Assembly (NCBI GenBank): GCA_903859075.1 | Contig: CAIOLF010000024.1 | Location: 1 to 64,000 of the forward strand | Origin: Candidatus Buchananbacteria bacterium | GTDB lineage: Bacteria > Patescibacteriota > Patescibacteriia > 2-01-FULL-39-33 | Reading direction: 5' to 3' | Length of the DNA: 64,000 nt | In this document: piece after piece, positions 8,935 to 16,586 of the stretch | Position numbering within the stretch: position 1 is the first letter of the stretch | Layout: every line of letters begins with the position of its first letter | The notes under the pieces: model-generated | Database searches by the model: none | Told to the model about the DNA's origin: nothing | The model's input: the letters and a program-made list of their open reading frames with translations, nothing else | Program-made: the position numbers and the translations under genes

Positions 8935-9077
8935 CAAAAATATCATAGAATATACCAATTTTTAATCAAGTAATAAAATCATTAAATCAGCTAATATCAG
9001 AACAGCAACCCAAAACCATCAGCAGTTATTGGATTTTACAAAATTCCCCGGCCAGTTATCGTTTTATAGTAAAAAAT

Positions 9078-9659
9078 GTGAGGACAGACTTAGATGATAT
9101 TGATTGGGATAGGGTCATCAGCAATTTGAAGCGGGATTTCCAACCCCTCTGGCGTCCGCTCAAGAACAGGCCAAAGAGAGTTAAGAAGTATCGGGACAAG
9201 CAGGAGGTAAATATCATTTTGAAGAAATACCGACATAAACTTTATGTTTTTATTTCCGCTCTGAACGATGAAGACAGGTTGCTCAGAAATGAAATTAGTA
9301 TTGCTTTGGTCCGCATCTCACAGAAGGGCAATCTGAGCGCGCAGAGACAGCTTATAAAATTATTAAGATATCTGACGGATCAATGGCTCGAATGTTTCCC
9401 GCCACTTTACCGTTGGCGAGGTTATGGAGACCAATTAGAAGAAAGATTTATCGCCTGCATAAGATGTTACCGTTTTACTGGTTCTTTTATCGGATATTTA
9501 TATAAGACGCTAGAGTATTCCGGTCGAGGGTTGGTCAAGATGGAATCACACTCATTGGATGGTTATGTTGGCGACAGTGGTAAGAGGATAATTGATTTTG
9601 TGGCCAAGGATTTGGAGACTGGTGATATCGGAATTTTTGGAAGCAATCATTATAATTAG
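9078..9659 (+). CDS. Unrecognised small basic helical protein
   Basis: 193 aa from GTG 9078. It is rich in Lys/Arg and predicted helical, with no motif I can name. The mid part (NEISIALVRISQKGNL) loosely resembles sigma-factor or HTH helices, but this is weak. The same frame stays open upstream to 8949 and reads as plausible protein (SSYWILQNSP and so on) directly into the GTG, yet no ATG, GTG or TTG exists there. The true N-terminus may therefore lie upstream at a non-standard start. It probably forms a pair with the next gene (11-nt gap). Confidence 0.6.
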   Translation: MRTDLDDIDWDRVISNLKRDFQPLWRPLKNRPKRVKKYRDKQEVNIILKKYRHKLYVFISALNDEDRLLRNEISIALVRISQKGNLSAQRQLIKLLRYLTDQWLECFPPLYRWRGYGDQLEERFIACIRCYRFTGSFIGYLYKTLEYSGRGLVKMESHSLDGYVGDSGKRIIDFVAKDLETGDIGIFGSNHYN

Positions 9660-9670
9660 GAATTACTATT

Positions 9671-10123
9671 ATGACCAATATTTACATAGATGTTTGTTGC
9701 CATACGCCCAATGCTCATCTCAAGGGCAGAGAAGTGACCGGCGATTGTTTTGCCGGCGTTTATATTATTAATGAGGACGGACAGGAACATAAATTTCAGG
9801 CGGCAATAGGAATAATGACTAACCCGGAGGCATACATTAATGCGGCTTTTATAGCTCTAGTCAAAGCTAAGAGTGTTGGAGTCAATGGCGAGGTGAAACT
9901 TAATTCTAGTCATGATGTCTTGATCGGTTGGTTATCTGGACGGTATGGCATTAAACTTCAGACGATTAAGGATATTAGTAGTCAGATCAAGGAATTAGCC
10001 AAGGAATTCGATCAAGTTTACTATCAGGTGGTAGATAAGAAAGATAAAGGTATCACTATGGCTAAGATTCTGGCCAAAGGGCAGAAAACATTAAGTGGTT
10101 CCAAGCCCTCCGAGGCTGTTTAA
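9671..10123 (+). CDS. Possible degenerate RNase H-like fold protein
   Basis: 150 aa. The opening strand YIDVCC and a following GVYIIN strand, then a helix (AYINAAFIALVKA) and LNSSHDVLIGWL, follow the order of RNase HI. However, the residues expected to be the second and third catalytic acids look replaced (Asn, His), so nuclease activity is doubtful. Alternative: an unrelated alpha/beta protein. It starts 11 nt after the previous gene. Confidence 0.55.
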   Translation: MTNIYIDVCCHTPNAHLKGREVTGDCFAGVYIINEDGQEHKFQAAIGIMTNPEAYINAAFIALVKAKSVGVNGEVKLNSSHDVLIGWLSGRYGIKLQTIKDISSQIKELAKEFDQVYYQVVDKKDKGITMAKILAKGQKTLSGSKPSEAV

Positions 10124-10244
10124 GAAGGATTCTGCTTCCATAATGTCATCTTAGTCATCTATGGAATTATAGGCACCTCTAAACAGCCCTCTTCAACCAG
10201 AATCGTGTAAGTATACTTTGGTCATAAAATCAATATTTTATAAA

Positions 10245-10445
10245 TCATTTACCACTAGATTTTGGAAATAATTCTTTAGGCAAAACTTTCCGTCCATAGA
10301 AGTCCATAAACTCCAAAATCGACTTCAATTCTTTGAGGCTAGCATCTCGAATTGCCTGTCTGTATTCGTTGAGAATGGTTCTATAATCGTTCGATGCGCG
10401 GAGCCATAGTGTATTACCCCCCCCCCATTTCCCGCCACTTTCCAA
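10245..10445 (-). CDS. Small hypothetical ORF with a ten-G tract at its 5' end
   Basis: 66 aa from a TTG start. Most of it reads as one long charged helix (NDYRTILNEYRQ...ELKSILEFMDF). The 5' end crosses a run of ten C on the + strand (10417-10426). If the tract had nine bases, an ATG directly before it would be in frame. The coding status is therefore uncertain. The surrounding 10124-10754 stretch has no other gene: 10124-10244 shows nothing but AT-rich sequence with short inverted repeats. Confidence 0.35.
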   Translation of the reverse strand: MESGGKWGGGNTLWLRASNDYRTILNEYRQAIRDASLKELKSILEFMDFYGRKVLPKELFPKSSGK

Positions 10446-10451
10446 TTAATT

Positions 10452-10479
10452 TTGACAATTTTTTATATTTCTATAATAT
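10452..10479 (+). promoter_or_regulatory. Putative promoter of the HAD phosphatase unit
   Basis: TTGACA at 10452-10457 and an AT-rich -10 region (TAATAT at 10474-10479, 16-nt spacer; TATAAT at 10472-10477 overlaps it with a shorter 14-nt spacer). It lies about 275 nt before the start codon, so a long leader is implied. Confidence 0.5.
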
Positions 10480-10548
10480 TAGATTACGGCTTTAGGCCAA
10501 CATGCGGCTTAGGGTTCGAGGGTTATCTCACTTTGAGACCCGCCTCAT

Positions 10549-10596
10549 TGCCGGGGATGACACAAGCTCCCCGGCACGAGAATTCCTCTTCCTAGG
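10549..10596 (+). promoter_or_regulatory. Structured leader upstream of the HAD phosphatase gene
   Basis: Two strong hairpins are visible. One has a 9-bp arm tgccgggga/tccccggca (10549-10557 and 10568-10576). The other is a near-palindrome ctcttcctaggaagag about 9 nt later. A weaker hairpin (tctca ctt tgaga) precedes them. No T-run follows, so this does not look like a plain terminator. It could be a cis-regulatory leader, but I do not recognise a known riboswitch class. Confidence 0.35.
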
Positions 10597-10754
10597 AAGA
10601 GTTTGATCTTTAGATAATTCATCCCTAGAGAAAGTTCTTTTGAGTCGCAGTTTTAGACGGAGGCAAAAGATTGTCCGATTAGCTTCCTTGAGAGTTGGTC
10701 ACTGCAACATAATGGTACGGGCATGGCCCGGTGCTAAGCGAAGGAGAATCCTGC

Positions 10755-11627
10755 ATGGCGAAGAAACTGGTTTTACCCGGCATCCGTATCTATGGGACGA
10801 ATATCCGAGTATTGAAACCGGAAAAATTGGCGCTGCTCCAGCCCGGCCAACTCCGGAAATTCATTTCGGATACGGATGGCACTTTCAGCACCCTACGCGA
10901 GGGCTGGGAAGGCATCATGGGTCCCCTGATGGTTGAGATGATCATCGGCGGAGCCGAGATTGACGACGCCTTGCGAAACCGGATCGAACAAGATGTCGCC
11001 CGCTACATTTTTGAGTCAACGGGGATCAATACGATCCTGCAGATGGCTCATCTCGTCGAGATGATCAAGGAATACGGCCTGGTCCCGGCCGACAAAACCC
11101 TCGACGACCAAGGATACAAGGCGGAGTACAACCGACGGCTGATGGTGCCGGTGGGTAATCGCATTTCCCGGCTGGCAAACAACAGCCTCAAGCTCACCGA
11201 CGTGACCATGTACGGCGCCCTGCAGTTCGTGCGGCTCGCGTCCAAGTCCGTTGACATCCATGTGTTCAGTGGAACCGACGATGAGGACGTCAGGAAAGAA
11301 CTGGCGGCCATCGGCATCGCGCCCCACGTCAAGTCCATTCATGGCGCCCTGCGAGAATACAAAGATTCCAACAAGGAGATGGTGCTCAGGAAACTGATGG
11401 CCGAATTCGGCCTGAGCGGTCTGCAAGTGGCGGTCATCGGCGACGGCAAAGTCGAGCTTCAAGTCGGAGCCGAGGCCGGTTGCATTACCATCGGCATTGC
11501 TTCGGACGAGGTTCTCGGCCACGGCTGGAACCTGAAGAAGGTGGAGCGTCTCGCGCCTTACGCGGACCTACTCATCTCCGACTTCCGCTACCATCATGCG
11601 ATTATGCGGCTGTTGAAGCTGGCCTAG
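10755..11627 (+). CDS. HAD-superfamily phosphatase-like protein
   Basis: 290 aa. Motif I is ISDTDGTF near residue 38 (nucleophile and acid/base Asp). A Ser/Thr-containing motif II is VFSGTDDED near 170. A conserved Lys/Arg region precedes motif IV VIGDGKVEL near 235, and AGCITIGIAS follows as in phosphoglycolate phosphatase-like members. A large helical cap is inserted between motifs I and II. The substrate is unknown, perhaps a sugar phosphate given the sugar isomerase at 12696. ATG 10755 has AAGGAG 8 nt upstream. GC content is high compared with the flanks. Confidence 0.75.
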   Translation: MAKKLVLPGIRIYGTNIRVLKPEKLALLQPGQLRKFISDTDGTFSTLREGWEGIMGPLMVEMIIGGAEIDDALRNRIEQDVARYIFESTGINTILQMAHLVEMIKEYGLVPADKTLDDQGYKAEYNRRLMVPVGNRISRLANNSLKLTDVTMYGALQFVRLASKSVDIHVFSGTDDEDVRKELAAIGIAPHVKSIHGALREYKDSNKEMVLRKLMAEFGLSGLQVAVIGDGKVELQVGAEAGCITIGIASDEVLGHGWNLKKVERLAPYADLLISDFRYHHAIMRLLKLA

Positions 11628-11763
11628 GGCGAAACCCGTCGAAGACAGTTATCTCACTTACCTATTAGGTGGAAGTCAACTACGTTGATGACCACCTCTT
11701 TTTAATATTAAAAAATAACAAAAATTTATGATATAATGTATATAAAATTAATAAATCAACTAT

Positions 11764-12369
11764 ATGTCTAAATTTTTCAAAGTTTGGCTTCCCCTCATAA
11801 TCATAGTGGGAGCCGTAGCCGGAACTGTAGTCGTTCTCCATAACAGACCAACGGAACAGCAACCATTAATGTTTCGGTTTATAGAAGAAAAGATTAACTC
11901 CATTATCACCCCCAAACCGCCGATTGGCGATCTGGCACTAGTTCGCGACCTGCGAGGAACCTGGAAATCGTCTTTAGCGGGAAAAGGAATCCAGGTCTAT
12001 GGCAAATTTACGACCGGCCCCGGCATCGCCACGGTCTATGAAGATGGCGACATGGAACTGATAATCGATTCGGTGATAAACAATATTGCCTCTGGAAAAG
12101 TCCGTTTCACAAATTTGTGCGCCACCGCCCAAGCCACAATCCCGAAATTGAAAACCATCACTACTAAAAAGTGTACGCCAGATACCGGATACCTTCCGAT
12201 GGGAATACGGGTCAGCGGCAGCGCTCTGGACTTCGGTACGGTCTCCATCCCTGGCGCCGCGGCCTCCATGCAAGGCACCTATACTACCGACATCATAACC
12301 GGCAGCATGACAGTAACTCTCCCCGCATACGGAGCCCTTAAAGGAGAATTTCATCTCATGCGACAATAA
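11764..12369 (+). CDS. Membrane-anchored exported protein of unknown function
   Basis: 201 aa. There is a signal anchor or transmembrane helix at about residues 8-26 (WLPLIIIVGAVAGTVVVL) followed by an outside domain rich in Thr, Gly and beta-type sequence (GTWKSSLAG, GKVRF, MTVTLPAYG). Two Cys lie near the middle, close enough for a disulfide. It has no SD and AT-rich upstream sequence, unlike the neighbouring sugar genes, so it looks native. A lipocalin-like or small beta-barrel domain is conceivable but not shown. Confidence 0.7.
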   Translation: MSKFFKVWLPLIIIVGAVAGTVVVLHNRPTEQQPLMFRFIEEKINSIITPKPPIGDLALVRDLRGTWKSSLAGKGIQVYGKFTTGPGIATVYEDGDMELIIDSVINNIASGKVRFTNLCATAQATIPKLKTITTKKCTPDTGYLPMGIRVSGSALDFGTVSIPGAAASMQGTYTTDIITGSMTVTLPAYGALKGEFHLMRQ

Positions 12370-12386
12370 TAGCTATACTAGTGTTT

Positions 12387-12414
12387 AAAACGCCATCCTT
12401 ACGGGTGGCGTTTT
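12387..12414 (+). terminator. Intrinsic terminator after the exported protein gene
   Basis: A 12-bp perfect stem (aaaacgccatcc/gggtggcgtttt) with a TTAC loop. The T-run is built into the 3' arm. Confidence 0.88.
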
Positions 12415-12420
12415 GCATTT

Positions 12421-12449
12421 TTGACAAGAAGATATTCCTATGATAATAT
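12421..12449 (+). promoter_or_regulatory. Promoter of a short transcription unit
   Basis: TTGACA at 12421-12426, a 17-nt spacer and TAATAT at 12444-12449. It drives the 29-codon ORF at 12482. Confidence 0.6.
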
Positions 12450-12481
12450 TTATTGTCAACGAACATATGGGAGGGTAAGAC

Positions 12482-12571
12482 ATGACACTGGTACATCGGG
12501 TATTAGGCAAAAAACGGATCGCGAAATTCTGCGAGCCGCCCAGCATGCTGGCCGGCTCCTTTTATTTTTAA
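12482..12571 (+). CDS. 29-aa small ORF with strong ribosome site and built-in terminator
   Basis: ATG 12482 is preceded by GGGAGGG about 5 nt upstream. The peptide is basic in the middle (GKKRIAK) and ends at TAA 12571. The last third of the ORF is the arm of a hairpin (12533-12558) followed by a T-rich tail, so transcription would end at the stop codon. The layout promoter-SD-ORF-terminator in 150 nt suggests either a genuine small protein or a leader peptide/attenuator. It does not read into the next gene, which has its own promoter. Confidence 0.5.
   Translation: MTLVHRVLGKKRIAKFCEPPSMLAGSFYF
12533..12569 (+). terminator. Terminator overlapping the 29-aa ORF
   Basis: The outer stem gagccg/cggctc encloses a second palindromic stem around cagcatgctg, with one C-C mismatch. 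It is followed by cttttattttt. Confidence 0.7.
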
Positions 12572-12581
12572 GTAAAACCAG

Positions 12582-12610
12582 TTGACGCTTTGGCCGAAAT
12601 AATATATAAA
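12582..12610 (+). promoter_or_regulatory. Promoter of the sugar isomerase gene
   Basis: TTGACG at 12582-12587, a 17-nt spacer, and TATAAA at 12605-12610. The start codon is 86 nt downstream. Confidence 0.65.
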
Positions 12611-12695
12611 TTAAAACAATCTTATGGGGTTCATGATACTTCATAAGCGTACAATGGCGTAGCAGAGGTCATCCAAAAGAAGAGGAGAACGCACG

Positions 12696-13871
12696 ATGGC
12701 AAAGGCAACACTGGAGTTATTGGTAGGCGGTTGGCACTTGCTTAGCCAGAAAATGGCTTTTGGCAACCCCACTGCGGGCGGATTTTCAACCATGCTTGAG
12801 GCGGTGATGGCGGTGGCCGATCTTAATGAGCAACTGAAGCCCCAATACGGCATTGAAATCGCCGTGTCCGGACACTGGTGGCATGAGTTGCTGGTGCCCG
12901 ACGACGTACCGGAAATCGGGTACAGCGCAAAGTGGAACAACCCGCGGAGCATCGACCTGAAAGACTGGGCAAAAGGCGTCAAAAAGGGCAAATACGCCCC
13001 CATCGGCCGGGTAATTCCTCCAGGTTTCGGGCTGCCAGGTGCCGATGACGGCGCATTTATCAATCCGGATCCAGTCCGTCGCAAGCTGGCGCACGATATG
13101 ATGATGTACAGCTTCCGCATGAGCGAGTATGTGAAGGGTCATGGGGTCGGCTACGGCGACGTGATCTACTGGACCGGTCCGGACGGCATCCGCTGGAAAC
13201 GTCTGGTCCAGGGCGACGACATCCTGCTGGGCCACCAGCTTAATCCCGGGCTGGAAGAATGGAAGATGATTATGAATGGCGTTTCCGGAGCGGTCAAAGC
13301 GGCACGCGAAGACGGCTGCACCGAAACCATCCTGCTGATCGAAGGCAAGCCGGGTGGAGACCCGTCTTACCTGGACGTATTCACCGATACGGCGCTCGAG
13401 ATCATGGGCATCAAGCAGATCAATGAGCTGGTCGGCGCGCCGATCGCCCAGTGGCAAGGAGAATTCTGCCACAGCCGCGGCGCGGGCCAACGTTTCTCGG
13501 ACGCGCTGAAACAAGTCATTGAGGCCGACGTCTTCGGCGGCCAAATCCACTTCAATTCCGGCGGCCTGGGCGCGGTGAACTTTACCGAATTGCTGTCGGC
13601 GCCTGGGGGGACGCTCGCGTCAAAGTTTCCGCAATATGTCGATAACGACTATTGCCCCGGGGAAGGCGTTGGTGAATGGGTGGACGATCAGCGCGAGACG
13701 ATCCGAATCGGAGCCGAGTGGTCGGCCAAAACGGGACGGCCGTTCCAAATTGAGTTTGATGCCCGGTTTTCCCGCTACGCCGACACCATCGGCGCACTGA
13801 GGAAATCGGCCGAATGGGCCATCGGCGTCTTCAATGAGGCGCGGGAGGAGCTGGAGCAAGCGGCGGCCTGA
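12696..13871 (+). CDS. Sugar isomerase-like TIM-barrel protein
   Basis: 391 aa. The motif order fits xylose/rhamnose isomerase-type barrels: SGHWWHE near 60, VIYWTGPDG near 156, LLIEGKPGGDP near 212 (metal Glu), GEFCHSRGAGQRF near 252, GGQIHFNSGG near 284 and QIEFDARFS near 352. It probably interconverts an aldose and a ketose with a divalent metal, and L-rhamnose isomerase-like enzymes are the nearest match I can suggest. GAGGAG lies about 8 nt before the ATG. GC content is among the highest in the window, pointing to transfer. It has its own promoter and terminator. Confidence 0.65.
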   Translation: MAKATLELLVGGWHLLSQKMAFGNPTAGGFSTMLEAVMAVADLNEQLKPQYGIEIAVSGHWWHELLVPDDVPEIGYSAKWNNPRSIDLKDWAKGVKKGKYAPIGRVIPPGFGLPGADDGAFINPDPVRRKLAHDMMMYSFRMSEYVKGHGVGYGDVIYWTGPDGIRWKRLVQGDDILLGHQLNPGLEEWKMIMNGVSGAVKAAREDGCTETILLIEGKPGGDPSYLDVFTDTALEIMGIKQINELVGAPIAQWQGEFCHSRGAGQRFSDALKQVIEADVFGGQIHFNSGGLGAVNFTELLSAPGGTLASKFPQYVDNDYCPGEGVGEWVDDQRETIRIGAEWSAKTGRPFQIEFDARFSRYADTIGALRKSAEWAIGVFNEAREELEQAAA

Positions 13872-13893
13872 AATACGGCTGCGACAATTTACC

Positions 13894-13935
13894 GAGCGCG
13901 GTGCTAAAAACGATTTAGCGTCGCGCTCTTTTTTT
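13894..13935 (+). terminator. Intrinsic terminator after the sugar isomerase
   Basis: A 15-nt arm gagcgcggtgctaaa pairs with tttagcgtcgcgctc (one mismatch region) and is followed by eight T. Confidence 0.88.
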
Positions 13936-14025
13936 ATTTTACAAAAATCGCCAAATCAACTATCATTATAGTAGAAAAAATCATACGGCCTAAACGGGCT
14001 GTTAAATAATTAATAACTAAAAACT

Positions 14026-14424
14026 ATGAAAGGATTTAACGCTAACATTGAGAAAGAAACATTGGAAAACAGCAATTTCCGCAAAGTGCTCTACACTGCC
14101 AAGCACAGCCAGTTAGTGCTGATGAGCTTGAAGCCGCTGGAAGAAATCGGCCGGGAGGCGCATACCGACAATGACCAATTTTTCCGCTTTGAAAAAGGAC
14201 AAGGCAAATGCATTATTGACGGCAATGAGTATGCCGTCACCGACGGCTCGGCCATAGTCGTGCCGGCGGGAGCCCAGCACAATGTCATCAATATCTCCGA
14301 GACCGACGACCTAAAACTCTACACCATTTACTCCCCCGCTCACCACCAAGACGGCATCGTCCGCGCGACCAAAGCTGAGGCCGAGGCCGACGGACCGGAA
14401 TTTGACGGAGTGACTACTGAATAA
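14026..14424 (+). CDS. Cupin-domain protein
   Basis: 132 aa, a single beta-barrel cupin. Motif 1 has the form GREAHTDNDQFF (HX4EX-like, with Asp/Gln replacing some ligands) near residue 44, and motif 2 is VPAGAQHNVIN near 83. Such small cupins bind metal and act on sugars or small acids, or sense them. It has no SD and sits in AT-rich surroundings, so it does not share the style of the isomerase gene upstream. Function unknown. Confidence 0.85.
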   Translation: MKGFNANIEKETLENSNFRKVLYTAKHSQLVLMSLKPLEEIGREAHTDNDQFFRFEKGQGKCIIDGNEYAVTDGSAIVVPAGAQHNVINISETDDLKLYTIYSPAHHQDGIVRATKAEAEADGPEFDGVTTE

Positions 14425-14439
14425 ATTTTTTAACTTAAA

Positions 14440-14479
14440 CCGTCCCCGCTGTTCGCGAGCAGCGGGGACGGTTTTTTTT
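14440..14479 (+). terminator. Intrinsic terminator after the cupin gene
   Basis: A 12-bp perfect GC-rich stem (ccgtccccgctg/cagcggggacgg) with an 8-nt loop, then eight T. Confidence 0.92.
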
Positions 14480-14500
14480 AATTATTGCTTTTTATAAAAT

Positions 14501-14536
14501 AAAAAAACGCGCCGATCTCTTACCGATCAACGCGTT
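14501..14536 (-). terminator. Terminator of the repeat-protein gene
   Basis: On the minus strand, aacgcgttgatc pairs with gatcggcgcgtt (two G-T pairs) around a 7-nt loop, followed by a T-run. It lies directly after the stop at 14539. Confidence 0.82.
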
Positions 14537-14538
14537 AG

Positions 14539-16386
14539 CTAATGAACGCTCGCAACCCCGCTGGCTGCACTGGCGGTCCTGAACTTCTCCAACACGCGCT
14601 TGGAACAGAAGCTCCGCAATCCCTCCGCTGGCGGTTTTGCCGGCAGCACCTCCAGCATCGTGGCAAATGTCCAGAAAGTCAGCTCCGGACGATTCGGCGC
14701 TTGGCGTCCGGCTGTCCTCTCACCGTCAATGATTCGGCCGGCAAGCTGCTCTGTAAATTTGCCATTGAAACGGTAGAGCGCGCCGATCACTTTCTCATCA
14801 TCCAGCATCGCTGAAGTGACCTCTCCTTGAATGGAGTAGATCATACTAGCGGCCTTGACGGCCTGGGGGATACCGCCAAAATGCCTCCCCGCTGCTTCTA
14901 ACAAGTCGAGGTTCTCACTACCGGACTCGGTCACCAGGCCCGACTCAAAACAGCTCATCAGATACTTAATGACATCGCTACCGCTTCGCAAGCCAGCCGC
15001 TTCGGTTGCGACAGAGGCGATTCCTGCCCGTTCCAGAAACTGCTTCCAGGAATCAAAGTGGCGAATAGCCGCGAAGAACAGCCATTGCGAGAGGGGACTC
15101 TTTTTGGCGTCCTGCGCCGTCAAGCTAATCCCTCGCGCCTCCAGGTCTTTGGCCGCTTGGATTAACCGCTGCAAGCTATGGCTAAGGAACTTACTGATCT
15201 GATCGGCGGGTAGTCCCGCTTCTTGCAGTACTTTGCCCCAATCGCCGAACTCACGCATGGCACGCATATAGATTACATGCGATTGCTCGTCGCCATACTG
15301 CGTCATCCCGGCGGGACTCAAGTCCCAACCCCGCCGATCTAGGGCCCTAATCTTCTTTAGCACTTTCGCGATGGATACCAACTTGCTGGCGAGATAAACC
15401 TCACGCGGATTAAGGCCGGACTTTAGCAATGCTTCATTCCACCTGCCGGGAAATAACCGATAACCGGCATGGTACAGATCGCTGTGCTTCGTGGAGATGT
15501 AACCGGAATTAACGGGCTCGCCGCTTTCATGGAGCCGAACGATCCAGTCAATAACTCTCTCCGGAGTCCAATAACCTTTTTTTCTCTGGCAGAGTCCAAA
15601 GTAATCCACGCCAATTAGCTCAACCGGCTCCCTCCAGCCATTGTCAAACTTCTTCGTAGCCGCATTATACACATCGCTATGCGATCCTTCCTGGATCGCA
15701 GTTGAATTCAGGTCTTGGCCATGAATATGGAGTTCGATAACCTTCAGCAGAATCTCCTTCTTGTTCATCGGTTTGCCAGTCAAACGGACCTCATCAGGGT
15801 CAAATCCCGCATACCTCAACGCGTCGTCATAACAATTATTGAAGTGGTGCAGGCAGGCCTTATACAATGACGGATCGTCATCCTTAACCGCGGAGACGTT
15901 GATCGGTTTATGCGCCTTGTTCCTAGCGATCAGTTCCCGCTTGACTTTCTCTTTGTCCCAAAGTCTCTGGCGGATGATTTCCTCTACTGGTAGCTTGGCC
16001 GCCCGCAGAGCATTATGCCAGAAAAAACGTCCCGAAAATGCATACTTGGCGCGATCACGAAGCCCGCGATTCGGATTGCCCTTGGCTTGAATGGCACTGC
16101 CGCTCAGATCAATCCCGTCGGCATAAGCCTTAGCCAAATCGGCTAAAAGCTTTTGCTTGCGTTTCTTGCGCCGCGGACCCTCCACTTTTTGCTTGACGAT
16201 TTCTTGTGACAGGCCAACCTCTTCAAGCATTTCGTTCCAATCAGAGAAATAATGGCGGCCGGAACGCTCCAGCCAGCGATTTTTTCCTCTGGTAACGCCG
16301 CTATAGCGCAAATCATCTCCCCTTTTCCAAGCTTTCCTTATTCCTTCCAAGATCTCGTCCCTGGAAGGTTTTTTGCCTCTGGGCAT
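14539..16386 (-). CDS. Array protein of about eight HNH-associated-type repeats, no nuclease domain visible
   Basis: 615 aa. A unit of about 60-70 aa recurs roughly eight times, beginning near residues 8, 76, 144, 208, 273, 336, 398 and 460. Each has a helix with a hydrophobic pattern, a short loop, a (L/Y)YxAxxxxF stretch, a Trp or Tyr (GRWNEAL, GDWGKVL, DSWKQFL) and a closing (A/S)Gx. This matches the repeats found next to HNH homing endonucleases (Pfam HNH_repeat), which are thought to bind DNA. No HNH, GIY-YIG or other catalytic motif is seen. The SD is AAGGAGG, 9-10 nt before the ATG. It is GC-richer than rpoD next door. The role may be sequence-specific DNA binding (inference). Confidence 0.7.
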   Translation of the reverse strand: MPRGKKPSRDEILEGIRKAWKRGDDLRYSGVTRGKNRWLERSGRHYFSDWNEMLEEVGLSQEIVKQKVEGPRRKKRKQKLLADLAKAYADGIDLSGSAIQAKGNPNRGLRDRAKYAFSGRFFWHNALRAAKLPVEEIIRQRLWDKEKVKRELIARNKAHKPINVSAVKDDDPSLYKACLHHFNNCYDDALRYAGFDPDEVRLTGKPMNKKEILLKVIELHIHGQDLNSTAIQEGSHSDVYNAATKKFDNGWREPVELIGVDYFGLCQRKKGYWTPERVIDWIVRLHESGEPVNSGYISTKHSDLYHAGYRLFPGRWNEALLKSGLNPREVYLASKLVSIAKVLKKIRALDRRGWDLSPAGMTQYGDEQSHVIYMRAMREFGDWGKVLQEAGLPADQISKFLSHSLQRLIQAAKDLEARGISLTAQDAKKSPLSQWLFFAAIRHFDSWKQFLERAGIASVATEAAGLRSGSDVIKYLMSCFESGLVTESGSENLDLLEAAGRHFGGIPQAVKAASMIYSIQGEVTSAMLDDEKVIGALYRFNGKFTEQLAGRIIDGERTAGRQAPNRPELTFWTFATMLEVLPAKPPAEGLRSFCSKRVLEKFRTASAASGVASVH

Positions 16387-16540
16387 AGTTTTATCCTCCT
16401 TCCTCGGTTAGAATCCCGGTGTAAATTGGAACATCTGTTGAAATGAACTAAACCGCATTATATTATAATTTATGATTTACGTCAATTCTACCGCAGTAGC
16501 TATTATTAAATTTATAAAATAAAACTTGCTAGTTATAATA

Positions 16541-16570
16541 AAACAGCCCCGCTTATGGCGGGGTTGTTTT
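16541..16570 (-). terminator. Terminator of the dnaG-rpoD unit
   Basis: A 12-bp stem (aaacagccccgc/gcggggttgttt, one G-T) with a 5-nt loop and T-rich flanks on both sides, so it can act in either direction. It lies 17 nt after the rpoD stop. Confidence 0.85.
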
Positions 16571-16586
16571 TATAAAGAAGAATACT

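Noticed and set aside
11016..11522. 168-codon minus-strand frame in the HAD gene
   Set aside because: Shadow frame in GC-rich sequence; HAD motifs lie on the + strand.
12786..13550. 254-codon minus-strand frame within the sugar isomerase
   Set aside because: Shadow of a GC-rich gene; no start signal, and the + frame shows metal-site motifs and SD.
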